This document shows, one piece after another, positions 57,100 through 64,000 of a stretch of DNA of 64,000 bases. The translations under genes were made by a program, and so were the position numbers. Within the stretch, counting starts at the first letter, position 1, and every line of letters begins with the position of its first letter. The DNA comes from Bursaphelenchus xylophilus (lineage: Eukaryota > Nematoda > Chromadorea > Rhabditida > Aphelenchoididae). A model generated the notes under the pieces. That model was not told where the DNA came from and ran no database searches. It saw nothing but the letters and a program-made list of their open reading frames with translations. The stretch spans positions 4,092,001-4,156,000 of the forward strand of contig CAJFCV020000006.1 in the NCBI GenBank assembly GCA_904066235.2. The letters run 5' to 3'.

Positions 57100-60000
57100 A
57101 TGTCGGATCCTCATCGATTGCCGGTCGTCGATTACAACGGCGACCAAATCTACTATCAACCCCCGCAACAACAGCACCAATATCAACAGGAGGAGTTGTC
57201 GTTTCCGCAGGACCTGTTAGAGCCGCAGCCTGTGATCTCACAGCAGGAGTATAATTACTCCGACGACTACCAAAATGGCCAAGGTTACGAGGTAATTCAA
57301 ATCATTTGTTTTGATGTTTTAGGAAGCAAGTGTTAAAAGCAATACGGCTTGTTTTGTAGCCTGTGAAGTCAGGAAGCTAATGCTAGAAGGCCTTTACATC
57401 CTTTAAGCCTTTGTCTAATTATCTGATATTATACATGACACCATGTTACCTCTGAAAAAACTGTTTGCAACATCTCTAATGGTTTCAACAAAATGCCTAG
57501 ACTTGCCCAAATGGAACGTTATGATCTAAAGACCACAATTGGATAGCATTTGTTGCATTGTGTAAATAAAAACCAACAATGCCACACTATCTTATCCATG
57601 AAGGTCAGCTAATTAGATCGCCAAAAAATCGCCCGGAACAGGCTAATTAACGAAAACAGTTGGTACTTCAGAATTCTAAATTATGTAAATTTCCGGCGTT
57701 TGATTTTACAAAAGAAAAGTTAATTTTTATTCAAATTTGGATACATTTTTAATTCAAATTTTGTTACATTTTTTTATTCGATTATCGGCGAGGTGTCTTT
57801 GTTTCGTGGAATTTCAGTCGTGTTTTGCCGACGAGGCTGTCGTTCTTTTTTCGCCAGCTTTTTTAGAAGCGGCTGGGTTTTTTGGGTCTAGTGTAATATC
57901 AATCGTCATGTACAATATAAAATTTTTGATCACTTTATCTAAATTCCCGATTTTTTTAAAGAACAGGGCGATTTATCCCAAAAACTAATAATTTTTTCCT
58001 TTCAGATGTCCGAGTTCGTCACTGTCGATCAAAATCGCCAAATGGATGACCCACAATGGAATCAGCAGTACTTCTACAGCGGCGAAATCCCGTACACCGG
58101 TGCGGAGGAGATTGTTGGGACCGAGTATCAGTCGTACGAGCCGACCCTGGCCCAGCACAACATCTCGATGAACCCGTTTGAGGAGGAGGATGATGATGGA
58201 TACGATCCCCAACAAAGCCTGCCATCGTATTCGATGAACGAGCCGGCTCGCATGATGCTCGACGAAAATGATTTTGAGATGGAAGCGGATGAGCCGGAGC
58301 TTGAACGAAGAGTTGCGGCGCCTCATCAGCAAGTTGTTGTGACGAGGAGAGACCAAAGGGATGTTGAAGCTGAAATCAAAAAAAGAAGAGCTGCAAAAAG
58401 AGCACAGCGAGTGTCAAATGAAGGCAGAGGCCAACAATTGTATTTGACAGCGGATGATTCGGCTATGTAAGTGATTTATGGCATTTTATGGACTTTTTTG
58501 ATATTATACTAGACAAAAATTGAAGATTTTTGTAAATTTTTCTTTGAAAGTTGAGGATATTATTCTTAAATCAAAAGCACATCAAATTTGACATCATTTG
58601 AATAATAACCGTTTAATTTCAGCAGCCAAAAAGCAAGAGAACAAGCAGCCCAAAGGTTCGCAACCAAGGAAGGATGGGAATGCATGAATAAATGGCTAAA
58701 ACAAGCCGTGGAAAAGGATGATAGAGAACGTTTGGTTCAACATTTGGAGACGTTGAAGTTTGTAAGTTAAAATTTCAGTTGACTTTGGTTTTTAAGTCTT
58801 CAAAAGTCATCATAGCTATCAAGTGTAATATAATTTTTCAGACGGATGTCTCAGTCGATCTGCTACAGCAAACGGATACGGCCAAAATGGTTAGAGAGCT
58901 GTGGAAAAAGCATTCCAACAAAAGTAAGTCGGAGTTATAGGTTGGTTTATATTATCCACGAAGTTTTGTCAAACTTAGGGCGTTTCAGTGCCAAAAAAAT
59001 TGTATTTTTATTTCAGAAGTTAATGAATTAGCAAGCTTCCTGTTTACCTCATGGAAGGATAAGGTCGCCACGGAACATAAGAAGACCAAATCCGCCAAAC
59101 AGACAAAGGAAACAAAGGAGAAAGCGGCCAAGAAGACGGTGAAACAATCACCTCCAAAGAAGCTCTCAAAAGAAGAGGAAAAACATCAGCCAACGGATGT
59201 GGACATCCTGGGAAAACTCATCGACGCCACGGATAAGGAAGCATCCGGAGAGAAGCCTCCGTCGCCACAGGAGACCTCGAAGAACAAGGTGCGCATCAAG
59301 CCCAAGGTCAAGATGAATAAGAGTAGACTGACAGGTAAGGATGGTGAATTTTTGAAGCAGAATTGAGCCCTAATAGAGCCTGGTAATTTGAAAGAATTTT
59401 ATGATGATTCAGAAAGTTTAGGAGAGGTTTTTATATTACACTTGGTCATCAAGTATAATATCGAAAATTTTGGTAAAAATATAAGTGAAAGTTAAAGTTG
59501 ACCCTTGCAATTGTAATGTTTCGTCATAAATATAATTTTGAATTGCATTTTAGGTGCGTTCCCGACCACGCCGCTGCGACGGGCGGACTCGATTTGGCTG
59601 GACCAACTTCTCTCACTCGGCTCTCTGATTTCCTCTCGAATGTCCATAAATGTTCGAGAACAGACATTTTTGATTTTTTGATATCGTTTCAGATCTCTTT
59701 TCGTCTTGATCTCATCGATTTTACGGGTCTCATTTTCAATAGGGTTACTGTAATTTACCTCGAGTTTTGTTTTAAAATTTTTAATTTTAAAATGAATTGA
59801 ATCCCCCCGCTATTGGATGGAGAGAACGATGGACAATGAAAGCGAACCCAGATGGAGCCACGAAAAGTAAAGAAATTCAAGAAAATATTGCGAAAACGGC
59901 TAAAAATGCCGAAAATGAAAGGAAATCCACCGAAATTGACGTCGTTTCGTCGGAATTGGGTTGTAGCGTCGTCTGTTAAGCCCTCAGAATTGTAGAGTCC

Positions 60001-63000
60001 ACTGTTTTGCTACATGGAGAGTGGTCGGTATAGCGTGTCGCTTGTTCACCGAGCGATGGCAAAAAAGGTCTAGAATGACGTCATAATAAGGCTTTATAAT
60101 TGTTTTGAGGGGAAATTGATGCTGAATTTTTTCTCGGAAATTGGGTTTATAGACTGCTTGTGGCCCGTTTTGACTAGTTGTAGCCGTAAAAGTGGTGGTT
60201 GTGGAAAGTTTTGAGAACAAACTTGTTATCCATGGGGTTGAGATGATTTTTTTGGAAATGAATGGCAAATATGTGGTCTCTTGTGGATCAATGGCTCTGA
60301 TTAGATGTGTTGTGGTCTGAAAGGGATGTTATAGGTGTGAAATCAACAGGCTCGCGCTGTCATCTGTGCTATCGATATTATCTTAGGGTTCCTGAAGCAC
60401 TTTCGTTTGCAGTTAATTCTTCTTTTAGAGAGTTGTGAGAGAAGTTGTTGCCTCCAAATGGATCCGTGAGTCGATCGGAGTTATTATTTTTTTTTGATTT
60501 TTTATATACAAAGATTACAGCTAATTTTACCTTGTTTTAGGTCTCGAAGAAGACGCCCCAAAACCCGCTTCGACCCCAAGCAAGAAGGACAAGCCCAAGC
60601 CAAAACCCAAAGTCTACGTGGCCTCCGAAGACTTTCTGGCGGCGTTGGACGCGGTTGGCCCGGCGCCGGCGCCGAAAAAGAAGCCCAAAGTCACGGTGGT
60701 CACCCCGATCCGACCGTCGCTGCAGAAGTCGGCCGAATTGGAGAGGTCCTTCGATGAGGGCAAAGGACAAGAGAAAGAGGTGGAACTGTCGGAAGAAGTG
60801 ATTCAGAAATTGGTACAGAGCAAACGCGCCAAGCCGGGCATCCTGCGAACCGATCCGCTGAATGCGGAGGAGAAATCTTGGAGGAAAATTCGATTCCGAG
60901 CCGAGCTGGTCGAAACTCGACACTTTGAATGCGACGCCAGCGAACGAGTAAATGTCTCCAAACTCAGCCCCAATGAGATGAAACACATGGACGCCCAGCA
61001 GGAACATGATGCTCTGGCCCGACTCAAACATGAAAGTTCGTTGCCCCCGTTGCCCGGCCTTCCCGGAGAAGAGCCCGACGGCTCTGGATTTGGACGATGG
61101 ACGGGACCTAAACAAGAATTTGGACCGTCAGGACCATCGACGTCCTGGAGAAACCTTCCAGGCTTCCAGTACAAGGTGGTGAAGATTGCTGGAATGCCCC
61201 TTTTTCCGAGAGGCACTGATAGCACCTTGGCCGTGATGGAGAAGATCAGAGAGCAGAGCAGCATGGCCGCGTTCTTTGGCCCCAAAATGTAAGTTGGGGA
61301 TTTTTCGGAAAGAAAAAATGGGATTTCTTGAAAAAAATGCGGCATTTTTTTATTTTTGTTTAAATTTGGGCGAAATTTAGTTTTAATTTTTTATTAAAAA
61401 TAAAAAAATGAAAAAATATAGCATTCTTTTGATTATTTTGGAAAAATTTGGGCTAAATTTAGTTTCATTTTTTTTGAAATTAAAAAAATTGAACATAAAA
61501 ATAAAGTTTTTTTTGAACAGTGTAATATCATAGCAGGCTGATCATATTATTTCTATTTCCAGCCCAACCCCGATCGCCAACGAAAACGACGATGATGATT
61601 TGGTGGTGAAGGCGACCGAAGCCGAATTCCGCTTCGAAAAGGACCCCGGATCCCTTGTAATTTACGTGACTAGAAGCGGCGACAAGCGCAAGGGAGAAGA
61701 GTCCCAGCCCCAACCGCAGCACATGCCAAGCCCAATCAACACGGCCAGCGCCGCCCTCCGTCTGCCCCTCCCCTTCACAACCACCGCCAATCTTCCGCAG
61801 GTCCCGGCCGAAGTGAAATCGGAAGAGCCGGAGAATTTGGAGGCCAGACGGAACTCTGCGAGCGGCGCCGGAAATATAAATGTACCTCAGTTGCCGGGTT
61901 TGAGAGTTTCGGCGACGATTTTGGCTCCGGAAACGGCTCCATCGCCCGCTGTGACTAGCCCAGCTCAAAGCTCAACTCAAAATCCGGTGGCTCTCTCAGC
62001 AGACGTCTTGTCCATCCTGGAATCGGTCAAAAGAACGGAGGTCCCGAAAGAAGTCAGCCTGGATGATAGCCTAAAGGATATCATAAACAGTATCAAGCCG
62101 GATCCAGACGTTCCGAGTCAAGATGAAGACCTCAGAAAACAGGACGAAGACCTCAGAGGCGACTTTGATATGCGAGAGGAAGACCAGGACCTAAGAGGTC
62201 GAGAACAGGCAAAAGAAAAGGAAGTTTCGACCCCAACCAGTGGAATGTTGCCGGTTATTCGCTCCCCTGTCACCACAACTTCCGCGTTTCCATTCTCCTC
62301 CCCGCAGGCAATTTTTTCGCCATCCAGCTCCTCATCTCAACCTGCAATGCCGCCGAGAACGGCAGCCTTTGGAAATCAACCGGTAATGCCGATCCCGAGC
62401 CAGGAAAAGAAGCCGGTCGTCACCACGGACACCCTCAAAGTGTTGGCGGATCTGGCGGGAAAGACGGCCAATGTGGTGGGCGGTCTGGATTTGGCCGCGA
62501 TTTTGAGCAAGGTCGACTCGGCCGCGAAGAAATCGCAAGCAGCGCCGGTAATTCAGCAATTGAACGATCCGACTCAACAAATGGTAATGGAGTTTTGGAG
62601 GGTATAGATTTTCAACCAGTCGAAAAAAACTATTTTTGGGCTTTTCGAAAGTTTTTATTTTGAGTCGCTAGATGAGTAATATTTAGTGCAGAATTAAAGG
62701 TTTTTGAATTAATTTAACTCTTCTTTCTTTCAGTACCAACCCCCTCCGGTCATCCAGCAAATCGACTCCTACACCGCCCCATTCCAACCAGGCTTTTCCA
62801 CCCCCACTCAGCCCGCTTTCGGCGCCCGCCCACCCTTCCCGAATCAACCGAATTTCAGTGGAGCACGCGGGCAAAGCGCCTTCTTCGGCAACCAGTCCAA
62901 CAACACCCGCCCAGCCTTTGGGAACCGCCCTATCCGCGGCCCCGTACCTTGCAAGTTCTTCATGCAGGGCAACTGTAATTTCGGCGAAGCTTGTCGGAAT

Positions 63001-63828
63001 TTGCACGCTCAACAACCAACAGAAGGCCTGCGGCGATTGCAAACACAAGCAACAACGACCCAGGGACCTCAAACGGCGACGACGACCTTCACGCCGCCGC
63101 AGAATCAGTTTGGAAATGAATTTAATCAACCGTTTGAGGAGAAGGATGGCCAAACCCAGCCTTACTTTGGGGGAAGAGGCCGCGGACGAGGCAGAGGAGC
63201 CCCTGGAAGGTGGGAAGATCGAAGACAACGAAGGTACTCGCCACAGAGAAGATACGAACGAAGGGATGAAAGGGACAGAGATTATGATCGAGATGATAGA
63301 CGACAGAGAAGAAGGAGAAGATCGTAAGTGATCATACAGTGAAGGACCTGATCCAGTGGCAAAAAACGTACCATTTTGCATCCGGGAAGCATCAAAAATG
63401 TGGCAAAATGTTTCCTTCTCCAAGTGAAAAAACATCGTTTTGAAGGGCGCGCTTTTGAAATCGGGGTTTTTTCACTTGGAGAGGGAGGTATTTTGCAACA
63501 TTTCTGATACTTCCCGGATGCAAAATGGTATGTTTTTTGCCACTGGATCAGGTCCGCCACAGGATTTTGGACGAATTTTAATAAGCATTTACTAAAGTCT
63601 TTTTTTAGTGGATCCCAATCTCCCTCTCGGTCTCCCCCGGCCCGTCGACGAAGATACCGCTCGTCGAGCCGATCCAGATCTCGCAGTCGATCCCGTTCCC
63701 CATCTGCACGCCGAGGCCGCTCCCGTCGCTACGATCGCAACTCCCGAAGCCGCTCCCCATCCCCGCTCGTGGACACGGCCCGCGAACGCACACCCTCCCC
63801 ACCAAAGGCCCCAGACTCTCAGGAATAG
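57100..63828 (+). CDS. PPP1R10: PNUTS-like PP1 regulatory subunit (PPP1R10)
   Basis: PNUTS targets protein phosphatase 1 to chromatin and to the RNA polymerase II termination machinery. Nine exons (57100-57291, 58006-58466, 58623-58761, 58842-58923, 59017-59334, 60541-61288, 61563-62583, 62734-63323, 63609-63828) give 1256 residues. After an acidic, Tyr/Gln-rich leader comes a TFIIS-N-like helical unit: FATKEGWECMNKWLKQAVEK, VQHLETLKFTDVSVDLL, ELWKKHSNKEVNELASFLFT. The PP1-binding region is KKPKVTVVTPIRP and SWRKIRFRAELVETRHFECD with ASERVNVSKL. A long Ser/Pro/Asp-rich part follows, then one CCCH zinc finger (CKFFMQGNCNFGEACRNLH), an RGG-like run (GGRGRGRGRGAPGR) and an RS tail (RYRSSSRSRSRSRSRSPS). 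The domain order fits PNUTS; the RS tail is unusual for the vertebrate protein. Another Met-led start is at the second exon (MSEFVTVDQN). Confidence 0.85.
59554..59681 (+). CDS. PPP1R10: Possible alternative last exon of PNUTS
   Basis: After the exon ending at 59334 (phase 1), an acceptor TGCATTTTAG at 59553 opens a frame in the right phase, reading GAFPTTPLRRADSIWLDQLL then SLGSLISSRMSINVREQTFL and stopping at 59679-59681. It would end the protein after the TFIIS-N-like part and before the PP1-binding and RNA-binding parts. The sequence is GC-richer than intron around it and looks coding. A downstream frame at 59797-59979 could be its 3' UTR. Evidence is from phase and composition only. Confidence 0.45.
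63337..63560. mobile_element. MITE family A, copy 8, in last PNUTS intron
   Basis: It runs from CAGTGAAGGACCTGATCCAG after ATA to CACTGGATCAGGTCCGCCAC. The right terminus has lost its final TG and TA (GCCACAGGATTTT). Arms carry TGCATCCGGGAAGCATC and the complement. It stands 13 bp after the donor of the exon ending at 63323. Confidence 0.85.
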
Positions 63829-64000
63829 AAGCTATGGATCGATGGCCGACAGTTATCAACGGCTCTTATCACTCTTCGGTGTTTTTGTCTGTAAAGTTAA
63901 TATCCGTTTATTTCTAAGTTGTAAAGCACTCTGTTTTTGTTGTGTTGATATTCAACGGGTCAAATCGAGTCTACTGTTTAATAAACAGCATCGTTTGCTA
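63829..64000. other. 3' region of PNUTS
   Basis: 172 bp to the window end with no exon. AATAAA-like sequence at about 63980 (TTTAATAAACAG) is a possible poly(A) signal for PNUTS. Confidence 0.4.

Overview
The window is nuclear DNA of a free-living or rhabditid-type nematode. The evidence is spliced genes with mostly short introns ending in TTTTAG or TTTCAG, compact spacing, a nematode-type 7TM chemoreceptor, and proteins whose closest recognisable relatives are the animal and C. elegans versions (filamin-2, UPF3/SMG-4, MKS1, EDEM3, phosphatidylserine synthase). I do not name a species. All gene models were built by hand from splice sites and reading frame; each complete model closes in frame over every junction. 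Coordinates may be off by a base or two, and no transcript evidence was available.

Layout. 1-5926: a long intron of filamin-2 full of repeats; 5927-8818: 5' exons of filamin-2 (minus). 10427-11034: a 69-residue secreted or anchored peptide (minus). 11581-12773: a NADAR-domain protein (plus). 12947-13822: an AT-hook-like nuclear protein (minus). 16012-19257: choline-phosphate cytidylyltransferase (plus). 19799-21446: UPF3/SMG-4 (plus). 21767-22835: 3-hydroxyacyl-CoA dehydratase (minus). 23280-25237: chemoreceptor (plus). 25371-27331: two-TM protein with a satellite-filled intron (minus). 27644-28029: small anchored protein (plus). 28473-28554: tRNA-Leu(UAA). 28961-32390: MKS1 (plus). 32907-36772: mitochondrial glutamyl-tRNA synthetase (minus). 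37631-39802: phosphatidylserine synthase (minus). 40502-41295: orphan protein (minus). 41319-48022: Q-rich coiled-coil protein (plus), with a DRAM/FRAG1-type membrane protein nested antisense in one intron (44870-46834). 48117-53896: EDEM3 (plus). 54583-55723: TAF7 (plus). 57100-63828: PNUTS/PPP1R10 (plus).

Functionally this is a housekeeping neighbourhood: phospholipid head-group synthesis (CCT, PSS), fatty-acid elongation (HACD), ER quality control (EDEM3), nonsense-mediated decay (SMG-4), transcription and its termination (TAF7, PNUTS), cilium transition zone (MKS1) and mitochondrial translation (GluRS). No shared pathway or bacterial-style operon links them, though the Q-rich gene and EDEM3 are only about 95 bp apart in the same direction, as in a nematode operon.

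The unusual content is in the non-coding DNA. At least five families of inverted-repeat elements sit in introns and spacers: a TA-flanked CAGTG-ended MITE, a 450-bp MITE, a GGGCCGG-rich hAT-like element with a perfect 8-bp duplication, 48-bp near-perfect palindromes, and ~55-bp hairpins. There is also a 138-bp tandem array, and a short motif (GTCATCAAGTGTAATATAA or GTCATGGATAATATAA) that recurs more than twenty times on both strands, mostly in introns. EDEM3 and PNUTS each carry a plausible alternative last exon that changes the protein.
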